Source of the DNA: SAR86 cluster bacterium
GTDB taxonomy: Bacteria > Pseudomonadota > Gammaproteobacteria > Pseudomonadales > Azotimanducaceae
Reading direction: 5' to 3'
Length of the DNA: 13,610 bases
NCBI GenBank assembly: GCA_013204195.1
Contig: JABMOJ010000580.1
Location: forward strand, 1-13,610
A program made the position numbers and the translations under genes. Shown one piece after another: positions 8,301-13,610 of this stretch. The stretch's first letter is position 1. Each line of letters begins with the position of its first letter. The notes beneath the pieces were generated by a model, which saw only the letters and a program-made list of their open reading frames with translations, was not told the DNA's origin and ran no database searches.

Positions 8301-8710
8301 GCCTGATTCGCCAGCGCCGACTCGTCACGGGCCACCCGCAGCTCATTTACCAGCAATCCAACAAACTCAGGCGCATCCTGCTGCTCTCGGTGAATACGCT
8401 CTAGATAGCCGGGCATCTGGAGCAGGGCTTGCATCAGGGTTTCCTGAGCCAGACCCACGTCCTCGATCGACTTGGCCATTAGGCCCTGCGCCAATTCTTC
8501 CATCTCCGCCACAATTTGGGTCGGACCGGCCAGTTGCACCATCTTTAACGTGCCATGAGCCTGGTGAATCGCCGTCAGACAGGCCCGCATGCTACTAGCG
8601 TCGTCGGCGGAAATCGCTACCGCCTCAAGCGCATTCTGAGCTTGCTCAAAGAGCTGAAATATCTCACCCTTGACCCATTCTAGGGCTACGTAATCTTGCG
8701 TCGCGCTCAT
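2393..8710 (-). CDS. chpA: Multi-HPt hybrid chemotaxis histidine kinase ChpA/PilL
   Basis: The CheA-type kinase of the type IV pilus chemosensory pathway, 2105 residues (P. aeruginosa ChpA is about 2470). It autophosphorylates and passes phosphate to PilG and PilH. Domains in order: a FimL-like N-terminal half (1-560) with four degenerate helical HPt-like units, of which only the first has a candidate histidine (His49 or His52). Canonical HPt domains follow with His691 (HTLKGSGR), His954 (HNLKGSAG), His1221 (HTLKGGAR) and His1390 (HTLKGGAR). Then come a CheA dimerisation segment from about 1493, an HATPase domain with N-box Asn1688 (MLRNAVDHG), G1 box DDGAG (1728-1732) and G2 GRGVGMD, a CheW-like domain (about 1824-1960), and a receiver (about 1975-2100) with the DD pair, phosphoacceptor Asp2027 in LLDIEMPRMDG, and a late Lys in GKPF. 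Acidic Pro/Glu-rich linkers (about 560-645, 750-910, 1285-1345) separate the HPt domains. The start has GGGAGG (8719-8714) unusually close, 3 nt from ATG, but the next Met is residue 41. It is 51 bp from pilJ, and its stop overlaps chpC. Confidence 0.96.
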   Translation of the reverse strand: MSATQDYVALEWVKGEIFQLFEQAQNALEAVAISADDASSMRACLTAIHQAHGTLKMVQLAGPTQIVAEMEELAQGLMAKSIEDVGLAQETLMQALLQMPGYLERIHREQQDAPEFVGLLVNELRVARDESALANQAAPSNPAASTWFTVEPDANDRAAFEAGLGAATVKKLRGHYRQALTGLVKKQLPRENLGVLAKVLARLGKLAGDSAMANLFELGLAVIEGVSAGALKLDMVLINELKAIDAELKRLADEGAKALGSASAELGNELLTRVQLATKTTPGISAARAKFRPATTPASNTNFGPDDDTLAAVANILIEEFSNITDKLDLYVRSGSKSKQEILDLVPALQQIASTLSVVGLDEHRQAVLQQLAMIAQIEQQAGEAQDEQLIEMARAFLQIDSALRDVRGKAAGAAALGSIGEAQATVIRETRNSLAQVRDVLVDFITAEFDQGKLEGLSQNLRDLRGGLTMVNQDRSANVLLACAVFVESALIETETRPDARMLDDLADALTSIDYYLERLLESASDPYLQMIEVAESAVAKLGYDVERVLAMRDSPVLPAVPSQKVEISGALDAQTPPLEVNKADEGEWRLDAPMDVQGELQDELLDEFSADGVIETPIETPIETPINVSLAEPLSQHEPQEESLVDHEILDIFFEEVEEVLATIDQYFTNWRADEQNTEALMEVRRGFHTLKGSGRMVGATVIGDLALATENLLNRLLDGSLQVTPTVYDVVEQVIERMPAGIAAFKNNAQQAFEITDLVSQAEALTRDATPTEVLPGDEITAGINQAEDVESGPEVMPMVADEAPWRTTDEFAPEAARDQGLFEVPEVPEVPEVSDVTVSPEGVEAFQFLADSLLNVGAGNIEDMDAGESDTQQIATQDGDFQETELLEKERHAENLEEIDSLEIEAVAIPHEYPALLEIFVQEAQTKLAVISAYLANPEFRLAAVVAAFHNLKGSAGAAGVDAIVQIAAPLEALTQRLLDTGRLPTPQVNALIRRAAELISGALTDIPVLSATLPGVADLLDDVAAVIDADVRPALFNFKFTELLSRPAEALSNWNEDSLETLAAELDEMAVQAEALGQYGLLDLIVALVSVYANVAKKPAVEAVELLVEAHEALVVMFDQVVAGQIVQPAPSLIAKLAKLATPVSAAKQVAEPLTSADSLGREALRGPEDTVDEDVLPLFLEEAEELIESLDQSLLDWSADTGSVVHLDDLLRHLHTLKGGARISGLNALGELAHEMETLLAHGKQTGVDLNDGFFALMNQHLDEINRRVALYQDYMAGQVSLESLASSTIHGARDAGHQAAPLPTVGSSLASEFVVAATSPPSAGTKESIETEEETAEEIDEEILAIFTEEADELLELIEQSIHNWSEDRQSKEPLVLLLRYLHTLKGGARLAGLTSLGEFAHGLESFLNSHEYSGAPVDDAFYHDLNAQRDELARRVENCRKSAASEAGPSGLAPAESNTVVAETAIAPAPAQEAINHRTALSKPPSEMVRVASDLLEQLINLAGESSVTRGRIEQTIADFGGAIGEMADTIARIREQVRLLDIETEFRETVFGKRLASEGNSAFDELEMDRYTLLQEISRALNESSSDMMDLKETLLNKSRDTETLLHQQARISAELQEGLTRTRMVPFARLIPRLRRIVRQISAEVGKSVRFDAFNMEGELDRNVLERIVAPLEHMLRNAVDHGIEPREQRLLANKPEIGRISLRLSREGGNVVLTVSDDGAGINVAAVKAKAIERGLIKAGEPISDHEVRQFIMHAGFSTAAKLTQISGRGVGMDVVNSEIKQLGGSLAIDSAEGQGTQFIIRIPFTVSINRALMVVVKEETYAVPLNTIEGIVRVSPYELEAYYQPDAPMFEYAGQAYRLAYMGKMLARSEDPSFAGQLAPLPVILARSGDTAIALQVDRVIGSREVVVKTLGRQLSDVAGIAGATVLGDGSVVIILDIMALVRNAGEAQGETRQLEKVEPQTAVRTVMIVDDSVTVRKVTSRLMERHGWEVVTAKDGLDALRQLQDIYPDIVLLDIEMPRMDGFEVLRSVRRDERLTALPIIMITSRTGEKHQQQAKALGVNGFLGKPFQEASLLSSIEEVLAAAQTVRQESL
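6201..6233 (-). repeat. 9-bp in-frame tandem repeat in a chpA linker (Val-Pro-Glu units)
   Basis: On the plus strand ACTTCTGGC is present three times head to tail (6201-6227), followed by a partial fourth copy, ACTTCA (6228-6233). Read on the coding strand it gives EVPEVPEVPEV around ChpA residues 827-837, in the acidic linker between the HPt domains carrying His691 and His954. Because the unit is three codons, gain or loss of a copy keeps the frame. Copies are identical at the DNA level, which suggests recent expansion. Confidence 0.9.
6829..6864 (-). repeat. 12-bp in-frame tandem repeat in a chpA linker (Ile-Glu-Thr-Pro units)
   Basis: The plus-strand unit TGGGCGTTTCGA occurs at 6841-6852 and 6853-6864, with a near-identical copy, TTGGCGTTTCGA, at 6829-6840. 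On the coding strand it encodes IETP three times, ChpA residues about 616-628, in the linker before the first canonical HPt domain. The unit is four codons long, so copy changes preserve the frame and only alter linker length. Confidence 0.9.
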
Positions 8711-8761
8711 CGTCCTCCCACTATCAATCGCTTCAACTGCGTTAGAGCAAACCTCAGCATG

Positions 8762-10786
8762 TTAGGCTGGTAGCTTGAAGCCCGTCACCGAAGCTCTAAG
8801 CTCGTCGGTCATATCCGCCAAATTGCCCACCGCCGTTGCCGTTGACTTGGTACCCGCGGTTGTTTGCGAGCTGATGGCTTCGATACTCTTCATCGTGTTC
8901 GAAATCTTACCGGCCGATGCAGCCTGCTGTCGGGCCGCGTCCGAGATATTTTCGATGATTTCAGCCAGCGTCTTCGATACGCCTTCAATTTCACCCAGTG
9001 AAACGCCAGCATCCTGGGCCAGCCTGGTGCCTTGAACCACTTCAACGGTGGTTTGCTCCATCGACGAGACTGCCTCGTGGGTATCGCTTTGAATGGTTTT
9101 AACCAGAGCTGAGATCTGCTTTGCCGCAGCGCCAGAGCGTTCTGCCAGCCGCTGCACCTCATCAGCAACAACCGCAAAACCCTTACCGGCATCGCCCGCC
9201 ATCGACGCCTGGATAGCCGCATTCAAGGACAAAATATTGGTCTGGTCAGCAATGTCGTTGATCAAGGATACAATGTCACCAATCTCTTGAGAACTTTCCC
9301 CTAGACGCTTGATACGCTTGGCAGTTTCCTGAATCTGACCACGGATTTTGTCCATTCCGCCAATGGTATTCTGAACAACGATCGCACCCTGACTGGCGAT
9401 GTCCACCGAGCGCTCAGCCACCGACGAAGACTCTGCGGCATTATAGGAGACCTGATCGATGGAAATCGCCATCTCATTGACCGCGGCTGACACATCTGCG
9501 ATTTCCTTGGCTTGTCGCAACGACGCTTCAGACAATTGACTGACAGAATTTCGAGTCTCATTCGCGGCGGCCGACACGTGTGATGACGTTGCGTTGATTT
9601 TCGACACCATCGCCCGCATCTGATCAATCGAGAAATTAATGGAGTCCGCAATGGCGCCGGTGAAATTTTCAGTCACGGTGACCTGTACCCGCAAGTCGCC
9701 ATCGGCAAAATCTGCCAACTCATCGAGCAACTGCAAAATCGCCAACTGGTTCTGTTCATTCTGGCGAAGCGTCTCTGTGAAGCTTCTTTTAGCTTGCTGG
9801 GATAGCAGAACACCCATAATGAGCATGACCAAAAATGCCACAAGGGCGCAGGCAAGACCCAACAGGGGTGACGCAAGCCCTTGTCCCACCTCACCTGCAT
9901 AGCCTTGGGTGAGCTTGTTCAACTGGGTCCGCAAATCACTGGCATTACGGTTGATGGCTGCAGCCGCTGCCTTGATCCTAGAGACCTCTTCGGCACGCGT
10001 AATGATTTCGTTCGTGCCGGTGGACACAGCGCGGAACAACCCTTCGATTTTGCTCAGGCTTGCGCGCAGCTCAGGCGTGCTAGCTGCGGGAATCTGCAGG
10101 TCTCTGTTGCCATTGGTCAGAGCTTCAAGCACTTGCCGAAACATCGCCCTGTCTTGATTGAAACTATCCGACAGATTCTTGGTGCCACTCATCTCGAGAA
10201 CCTTATCGACAGTGCGCAGCATGCGCTCCACCAATTGCCCCTGATGCTGCGCTTGAACGACGACGCCAGCGGGAGCGCCTAGCAGGAGCAGGTCTTTTAC
10301 CACCTTGCTATTCTCCTGTTGAATCGCCGACAGGTTAATCAACAGATCACCGGCAACATCATCAAGAGCAACGAGCGCCGCGCGCTTGTTTAGAATGCTA
10401 TCCACATGGCTTCGGGTCTCGGCCCACAGGACAGAGACCCGATTCAACTGCGCTTGCTGAGCCGCCGAGGATGGCGGCAGACCAACCTTAGGGTGGCCAT
10501 TTTTCAGATAGCCGAGGCGGGCGTCAAATTCAGCGCGAGTCTCTGCCAATAGCGGAAATATAGCTAAGCCACCTGCAGCCGCCTGACTGCCCTGGTTCGC
10601 CAGCTCCTGGGACAAGATATTTAAGTCATTCGCATGGCGTAAATAGACCGTTGATTTTTCAACATCCCGGCTCACCAAATAGTAGCTACCGATATAGCCG
10701 ACGACGAGTAACACCAGCGTCACGACGAGCAAGGTGATCTTTGGGTTTTTCATGGTTGCGTCTCTTGCACTGGGTTGTTCCGCCAT
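8762..10786 (-). CDS. pilJ: Type IV pilus methyl-accepting chemotaxis receptor PilJ
   Basis: The inner-membrane receptor of the Pil-Chp pathway, 674 residues (P. aeruginosa PilJ is about 682). A short cytoplasmic leader precedes TM1 (about 17-38). The periplasmic part holds PilJ-type sensor helices, with RHANDLNILSQELANQGSQAA (about 45-65) typical of the family. TM2 lies at about 306-330, followed by a HAMP-like stretch with FADGDLRVQVTVTENFTGA (about 357-375). The methyl-accepting signalling domain has its hairpin tip at about 502-553, including DQTNILSLNAAIQASMAGDAG and FAVVADEVQRLAERS, nearly identical to PilJ of Pseudomonas. The C terminus ends GFKLPA, as PilJ does, with no CheR-docking pentapeptide. 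In P. aeruginosa PilJ reports on retracted pilin and surface contact. The ATG at 10786 has AAGGAAG 4 nt upstream; a second Met at residue 12 is possible but has no better site. It lies 33 bp after pilI and 51 bp before chpA. No pilK lies between pilJ and chpA. Confidence 0.96.
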   Translation of the reverse strand: MAEQPSARDATMKNPKITLLVVTLVLLVVGYIGSYYLVSRDVEKSTVYLRHANDLNILSQELANQGSQAAAGGLAIFPLLAETRAEFDARLGYLKNGHPKVGLPPSSAAQQAQLNRVSVLWAETRSHVDSILNKRAALVALDDVAGDLLINLSAIQQENSKVVKDLLLLGAPAGVVVQAQHQGQLVERMLRTVDKVLEMSGTKNLSDSFNQDRAMFRQVLEALTNGNRDLQIPAASTPELRASLSKIEGLFRAVSTGTNEIITRAEEVSRIKAAAAAINRNASDLRTQLNKLTQGYAGEVGQGLASPLLGLACALVAFLVMLIMGVLLSQQAKRSFTETLRQNEQNQLAILQLLDELADFADGDLRVQVTVTENFTGAIADSINFSIDQMRAMVSKINATSSHVSAAANETRNSVSQLSEASLRQAKEIADVSAAVNEMAISIDQVSYNAAESSSVAERSVDIASQGAIVVQNTIGGMDKIRGQIQETAKRIKRLGESSQEIGDIVSLINDIADQTNILSLNAAIQASMAGDAGKGFAVVADEVQRLAERSGAAAKQISALVKTIQSDTHEAVSSMEQTTVEVVQGTRLAQDAGVSLGEIEGVSKTLAEIIENISDAARQQAASAGKISNTMKSIEAISSQTTAGTKSTATAVGNLADMTDELRASVTGFKLPA

Positions 10787-10819
10787 GTCACTTCCTTGTT
10801 GGGTGTTAACTGATCTGGC

Positions 10820-11362
10820 TTAAGACTGGCTTGACAGCGTCTCAAGCCCGGGGTCTGCGGCCAGCGCTTTTAAACTCATCACTGGCCAAACAGCGCCGGC
10901 GACGCGATAGCCGCCCTTGATAAACGGTTGAAACATTAAGTCGACTTCATCGATCGTCTCGGCATAGGCGTCGCTGGGAAAGTGCTGCATACCCAGCGAT
11001 TCATCGACCAAAAAACCAAAATAATGTTCCTCATCCTCCACGGCCAGAACCCGGCGCTGAACACGGGGCAACGAAGAGCTAGCACCAAAAAAAGCCGCAA
11101 GATCGAGCAAGGCCATTAGTCTGCCGCGAATATTCGCGATGCCGATAACAAAAGGTTTAACGCCTGGCAATCGGGTCGAGGCGGGCAGGCGCATCAACTC
11201 AGCAACCTCATTCATCGGGGTTACGAAACGCTGTCCCAAGAGGCTGAATCCCAGGCCATTCCAGTGAGTCTGCGCTGTTTCTTTCGCGGGTAACTCAATA
11301 GCGATCTGCTCGCTTCGCCGGGCCAATGCGCTCAATACTGCTAAAGCATTCTGCCGGCTCAT
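10820..11362 (-). CDS. pilI: CheW-type adaptor PilI
   Basis: A 180-residue CheW-like protein (P. aeruginosa PilI is about 178) expected to tie PilJ to the ChpA kinase in cytoplasmic receptor arrays. After about 35 N-terminal residues the CheW core appears: WNGLGFSLLGQRFVTPMNEV (about 33-52), then PGVKPFVIGIANIRGRLMALLDL (about 65-87), holding the characteristic G-I-x-N-x-R-G-x-L-x-x-L-x-D-L motif, and VLAVEDEEHYFGFLVDE (about 104-120). Its ATG at 11362-11360 overlaps the pilH stop as ATGA, so translation is probably coupled. Next comes pilJ, 33 bp away. A generic CheW is the only alternative; gene order makes PilI nearly certain. Confidence 0.94.
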   Translation of the reverse strand: MSRQNALAVLSALARRSEQIAIELPAKETAQTHWNGLGFSLLGQRFVTPMNEVAELMRLPASTRLPGVKPFVIGIANIRGRLMALLDLAAFFGASSSLPRVQRRVLAVEDEEHYFGFLVDESLGMQHFPSDAYAETIDEVDLMFQPFIKGGYRVAGAVWPVMSLKALAADPGLETLSSQS

Positions 11363-11724
11363 GATAGAAGCAGGCTGCGCAGCGCCGCGGACAACTTCTG
11401 CTTGTCTACGGGTTTAATGAGATAGCCCTGAGCACCCTGACGGCGGCCCCAGACCTTATCGGTCTCCTGGTCCTTACCGCTGACGATGATGACGGGAATA
11501 TGACTCGTTTTTTCCCCTCGGCAAATTTGTCGCGTTGCTTGAAATCCTTTCATACCGGGCATCACTATATCCATTAGGACGACGTCGGGTAGCTCCTGGT
11601 TCGCCATGGCGACGCCATCTCGACCATTTTCAGCCTCGACCACTTCATAGCCGAGACTCTCCAGAAGCTCTTTACATTTAAACCGCTCCGCCGGTGAATC
11701 ATCAACGACCAATACTTCAGGCAT
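11359..11724 (-). CDS. pilH: Single-domain response regulator PilH (CheY-like)
   Basis: A 121-residue stand-alone receiver domain that takes phosphate from ChpA. In P. aeruginosa PilH opposes PilG, favouring pilus retraction or acting as a phosphate sink. Seen in the sequence: the acidic pair Asp8-Asp9 in VLVVDDSPAERFK, phosphoacceptor Asp52 in VVLMDIVMPGMKGFQATRQI (the last part is very PilH-like), the switch Ser in VIIVSGKDQETDKVWGRRQGA, and the Lys of LIKPVDK. There is no output domain. An AGGAG (11739-11735) sits about 10 nt upstream of the start. It follows pilG by 25 bp and overlaps pilI by 4 bp. Confidence 0.95.
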   Translation of the reverse strand: MPEVLVVDDSPAERFKCKELLESLGYEVVEAENGRDGVAMANQELPDVVLMDIVMPGMKGFQATRQICRGEKTSHIPVIIVSGKDQETDKVWGRRQGAQGYLIKPVDKQKLSAALRSLLLS

Positions 11725-11749
11725 TCCCTAAATACTCCTGATCATGGCG

Positions 11750-12139
11750 CTAATCAATTCGCTTGACGTGATCTCTTATGGCACTCAGAAGCTCGTCTTT
11801 ACTAAAGGGCTTCGTCAAATATTGATCAGACCCGACAATCCTACCCTTGGCCCGATCAAACAAGCCGTCTTTGCTGGATAACATGATGACCGGCGTCTGT
11901 TTGAACGCGTTATTGTTCTTGATCAAGGCGCAGGTTTGGTAGCCATCCAATCGCGGCATCATAATATCGACAAATATAATCGCTGGCTGGGTATCGGCAA
12001 TTTTTGCCAGCGCATCAAAGCCATCGGTCGCCGTCGTGACATCACAGCCGGCCTTGCTCAACAAGGTCTCTGCGGTTCTGCGAATCGTTTTGCTATCATC
12101 GATGACCATGACTCGAACACCTTCAAACTTGTCTTCCAT
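11750..12139 (-). CDS. pilG: Single-domain response regulator PilG (CheY-like)
   Basis: A 129-residue stand-alone receiver domain, first gene of the pil-chp operon. In P. aeruginosa PilG is the main target of ChpA, promotes pilus extension with the PilB motor, and helps raise cAMP through FimL/FimV and CyaB. Seen here: VMVIDDSKTIRRTAETLL with the acidic pair 14-15, phosphoacceptor Asp58 in IIFVDIMMPRLDGYQTCALI, the Ser switch in VIMLSSKDGLFD, and the Lys of YLTKPFSK. Similarity to Pseudomonas PilG is very high across the whole length. The ribosome site is weak: a GTGGGG close to the ATG and an AGGA about 13 nt upstream. The promoter should lie in the 210-bp divergent gap shared with gshB. Confidence 0.96.
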   Translation of the reverse strand: MEDKFEGVRVMVIDDSKTIRRTAETLLSKAGCDVTTATDGFDALAKIADTQPAIIFVDIMMPRLDGYQTCALIKNNNAFKQTPVIMLSSKDGLFDRAKGRIVGSDQYLTKPFSKDELLSAIRDHVKRID

Positions 12140-12251
12140 ATCGCCCCACTCGTCCTAAATTACCAGCCGAAACTGGGTAAAATAACTATCCGCCGGCAAC
12201 TTGCTCGAATTTTTAGCATAGCGATTAAATTCAAACCATCCCTAGCAGACA

Positions 12252-12268
12252 GGCAAAGGATTTTTGCC
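12252..12268. repeat. Short inverted repeat in the pilG-gshB gap
   Basis: GGCAAA (12252-12257) and its exact complement TTTGCC (12263-12268) flank a 5-nt spacer, making a 6-bp dyad. It overlaps the putative -35 of the gshB promoter, so it could be an operator. A 6-bp dyad in an AT-rich gap may also arise by chance. No T-run follows at a terminator-like spacing. Confidence 0.4.
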
Positions 12269-12294
12269 CATAAGCGGTATAAGTGGTTTACAAT
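12264..12294 (+). promoter_or_regulatory. Candidate sigma-70 promoter for gshB
   Basis: TTGCCC (12264-12269) resembles a -35 box, and TACAAT (12289-12294) a good -10 box. The 19-bp spacer is longer than the preferred 17 bp. Transcription would start near 12301, leaving a leader of about 50 nt before the TTG start. A TATAAG at 12278-12283 is an alternative -10 without a good -35. The assignment rests on sequence resemblance only. Confidence 0.3.
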
Positions 12295-12337
12295 TATCGC
12301 GTCTTGGCCCAACGGGCGAGGACCAATCTTATCGAAG

Positions 12338-12342
12338 AGGAG
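12338..12342 (+). promoter_or_regulatory. Ribosome binding site that sets the gshB start
   Basis: AGGAG at 12338-12342, within GAAGAGGAG (12334-12342), lies 8 nt before the TTG at 12351. It is the only strong Shine-Dalgarno sequence near the gshB N terminus. It is too close to the TTG at 12345 and far upstream of the ATG at 12375, so it selects TTG 12351. Confidence 0.7.
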
Positions 12343-12350
12343 TTTTGATC

Positions 12351-13310
12351 TTGAGTTTTATACTGGGTGTCGTAATGGACCCCATCGAATCGATTAACCC
12401 AAAAAAAGACAGTACCTTGGCGATGATGCTCGCCGCGCAAGCTCGCGGTTGGACAGTCTATTGCATGCAACAGTCGGATTTGCTGATCAAATCGGGCGAA
12501 GTGCATGGTCGCTTTTCGGAGCTCGAACTACGCCATGATATGCACGACTGGTTCAGCGTTAAGGCGATTCACGAGGGTCCATTGACAGAACTCGATGCGG
12601 TGTTGATGCGCAAAGACCCACCCTTCGATATGGAATATATCTACACCACCTACATGTTGGAGATGGCAGAGCAAGCCGGCCTGCGAGTGCTCAATCGACC
12701 GGGTAGCATTCGAGACTGTAATGAGAAGCTATTTGCCCTGCAGTTTCCGCAATGCTGTCCGCCACATCTGGTGAGCCGCGACCCTGCTCATCTGCGAGCA
12801 TTTCATACAGAACACCAAGACGTCATTTTTAAACCTCTAGACGGTATGGGCGGGGCGTCTATTTTTCGCGTCAAACCGAAAGACTCAAATCTGAGCGTGA
12901 TACTCGAGACCCTGACACAACAGGGGACGGTCCAAACCATGGCCCAGAAGTACATCCCTGAAATTTCCGCTGGCGACAAACGGATTCTGCTGATCAATGG
13001 CGAGCCGGTACCCTATGCCCTTGCCAGGATTCCAGCGATCGGTGAGTCTCGAGGCAACTTGGCCGCTGGTGGCGAGGGGGTTGCACGCCCCCTGACAGAC
13101 CGTGATCGCTGGATCTGCGCCCAAGTAGGTCCGGCCCTGAAAGCCCGCGGCTTATATTTTGTCGGCATTGATGTCATCGGCGACTATCTCACCGAAATCA
13201 ATGTCACTTGCCCCACCTGTATTCGCGAACTTGATAAAGCTTTTAACCTGGATATCGCCGGTGATTATATGGCCTTTATCGAAACGCTTTGCCATGACGG
13301 TCGCGGCTAA
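12351..13310 (+). CDS. gshB: Glutathione synthetase (TTG start)
   Basis: An ATP-grasp ligase that joins gamma-glutamylcysteine and glycine to make glutathione, the last step of the pathway, in the cytoplasm. From TTG 12351 it has 319 residues, close to the 316 of E. coli GshB. The N terminus then reads (M)SFILGVVMDPIESINPKKDS, aligning with the family's KLGIVMDPI...INIKKDS. An upstream ATG at 12264 would add 29 unrelated residues and lies in the promoter region; ATG 12375 would remove the first beta strand. Motifs: VIFKPLDGMGGAS with Lys161 and the GMGG loop (165-168), QKYIPEISAGDKRIL, the glycine-rich RGNLAAGGEG, and EINVTCPTCIRE with metal and substrate residues Glu282 and Asn284. It stands in the same place beside pilG in P. 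aeruginosa, and overlaps the next gene by 17 bp. Confidence 0.95.
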   Translation: MSFILGVVMDPIESINPKKDSTLAMMLAAQARGWTVYCMQQSDLLIKSGEVHGRFSELELRHDMHDWFSVKAIHEGPLTELDAVLMRKDPPFDMEYIYTTYMLEMAEQAGLRVLNRPGSIRDCNEKLFALQFPQCCPPHLVSRDPAHLRAFHTEHQDVIFKPLDGMGGASIFRVKPKDSNLSVILETLTQQGTVQTMAQKYIPEISAGDKRILLINGEPVPYALARIPAIGESRGNLAAGGEGVARPLTDRDRWICAQVGPALKARGLYFVGIDVIGDYLTEINVTCPTCIRELDKAFNLDIAGDYMAFIETLCHDGRG

Positions 13311-13610
13311 CCCCGTTTTTACCGAGACGCGGCCAGCCGTTACAGGTCCGCCCATCAGCGCCATAGACCGCCTGAGTTTCACGGTGTTCTTGGCGGTTGT
13401 CGTGCATGCCGCGTTGATTCTGGGCGTCACCTTCACCTTCGCGGAGAAATCGCCTTCGACTCACACGATGGAGGTAACCCTGGCCCAGCATATGAGTGAG
13501 CGTCAACCGGACAAGGTCGACTTCATTGCCCAGTTTAATCAGGCTGGCAGCGGCACGCTGGCTGACAAGGCGGAGCTCACAGCGCCAACCGAGGCTGACT
13601 TTCATGATAC
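13294..13610 (+). CDS. TonB-family energy transducer, TonB3-like (3' end outside window)
   Basis: The first 105 residues of a protein that continues past the window edge. It starts at ATG 13294, inside the end of gshB (17-bp overlap, different frame), with no strong ribosome site, suggesting coupled translation. A basic-Pro leader of about 27 residues precedes one hydrophobic segment, LSFTVFLAVVVHAALILGVTF (about 28-48), with the His inside the membrane helix that is typical of TonB proteins. Then comes MEVTLAQHMSERQPDKVDFIAQFNQAGSG (about 59-87). The EVTLA...DFxAQxNQxGSG pattern resembles the TonB3-type protein encoded beside gshB in P. aeruginosa, which is needed for twitching motility. It would be anchored in the inner membrane and span the periplasm. 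The C-terminal TonB domain that would confirm this is not in the window. Confidence 0.8.
   Translation, partial: MTVAANPVFTETRPAVTGPPISAIDRLSFTVFLAVVVHAALILGVTFTFAEKSPSTHTMEVTLAQHMSERQPDKVDFIAQFNQAGSGTLADKAELTAPTEADFHD

Larger units (their letters stand above)
12140..12350. promoter_or_regulatory. Divergent intergenic region between pilG and gshB
   Basis: About 210 bp separate the pilG start (minus strand) from the probable gshB start (plus strand), the only long non-coding gap in the window. It must hold the promoter for the pil-chp operon unless that is driven from elsewhere. It is more AT-rich than the flanking genes. Toward pilG I find no convincing sigma-70 pair and no sigma-54 GG-N10-GC element. 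Toward gshB there is a weak candidate promoter, a small inverted repeat and a clear ribosome site, listed separately. I see no small RNA gene or riboswitch. Confidence 0.6.

Noticed and set aside
12264..12350. N-terminal extension of gshB from ATG 12264
   Set aside because: The extra residues match nothing in GshB, the ATG has no good ribosome site, and the stretch contains the likely promoter and Shine-Dalgarno region.
1920..13610. A previously undescribed sensory or defence system
   Set aside because: Every gene maps onto the known Pil-Chp chemosensory pathway, gshB or a TonB protein; the novelty is limited to gene loss, domain variation and overlaps.

Overview
The window looks like a gammaproteobacterial chromosome, of the Pseudomonas/Cellvibrio-like, type IV pilus-bearing kind. 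The main reason is the arrangement tonB3-like / gshB / pilG-pilH-pilI-pilJ-chpA-chpC / rsmE, which is close to the order I know from Pseudomonas aeruginosa. Protein similarity to the P. aeruginosa Pil-Chp proteins is strong, especially in PilG, PilH and the PilJ signalling domain. I cannot name the species. I see no insertion sequence, prophage, CRISPR array, tRNA or rRNA. The region is densely coding and reads as vertically inherited core genome.

Layout. (1) Bases 2-1985, plus strand: the end of metK, then metF and rsmE, closely spaced and probably one transcription unit. MetK makes S-adenosylmethionine, MetF supplies the methyl-folate for methionine regeneration, and RsmE uses S-adenosylmethionine to methylate 16S rRNA. 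(2) Bases 1920-12139, minus strand: one long operon, read right to left as pilG, pilH, pilI, pilJ, chpA, chpC. It encodes a chemosensory pathway controlling type IV pili. PilJ is the membrane receptor, PilI and ChpC are CheW-type adaptors, ChpA is a 2105-residue CheA-type kinase with many phosphotransfer domains and a C-terminal receiver, and PilG and PilH are the stand-alone response regulators. (3) Bases 12140-12350: a divergent intergenic region of about 210 bp that should hold the promoters for pilG and gshB. (4) Bases 12351-13610, plus strand: gshB (glutathione synthetase, probable TTG start), overlapped by the start of a TonB-family gene that runs off the window. That gene is a candidate for the TonB3-like protein linked to twitching motility.

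No undescribed system is evident. The points worth a second look are local. rsmE and chpC overlap tail to tail by 66 bp, which gives RsmE a C-terminal extension. The Chp cluster lacks pilK and chpB, the methylation pair. ChpA has four canonical HPt domains plus a degenerate FimL-like N-terminal region. Two in-frame minisatellites lie in ChpA linkers. A 13-bp triplication covers the metK stop codon in the gap before metF.
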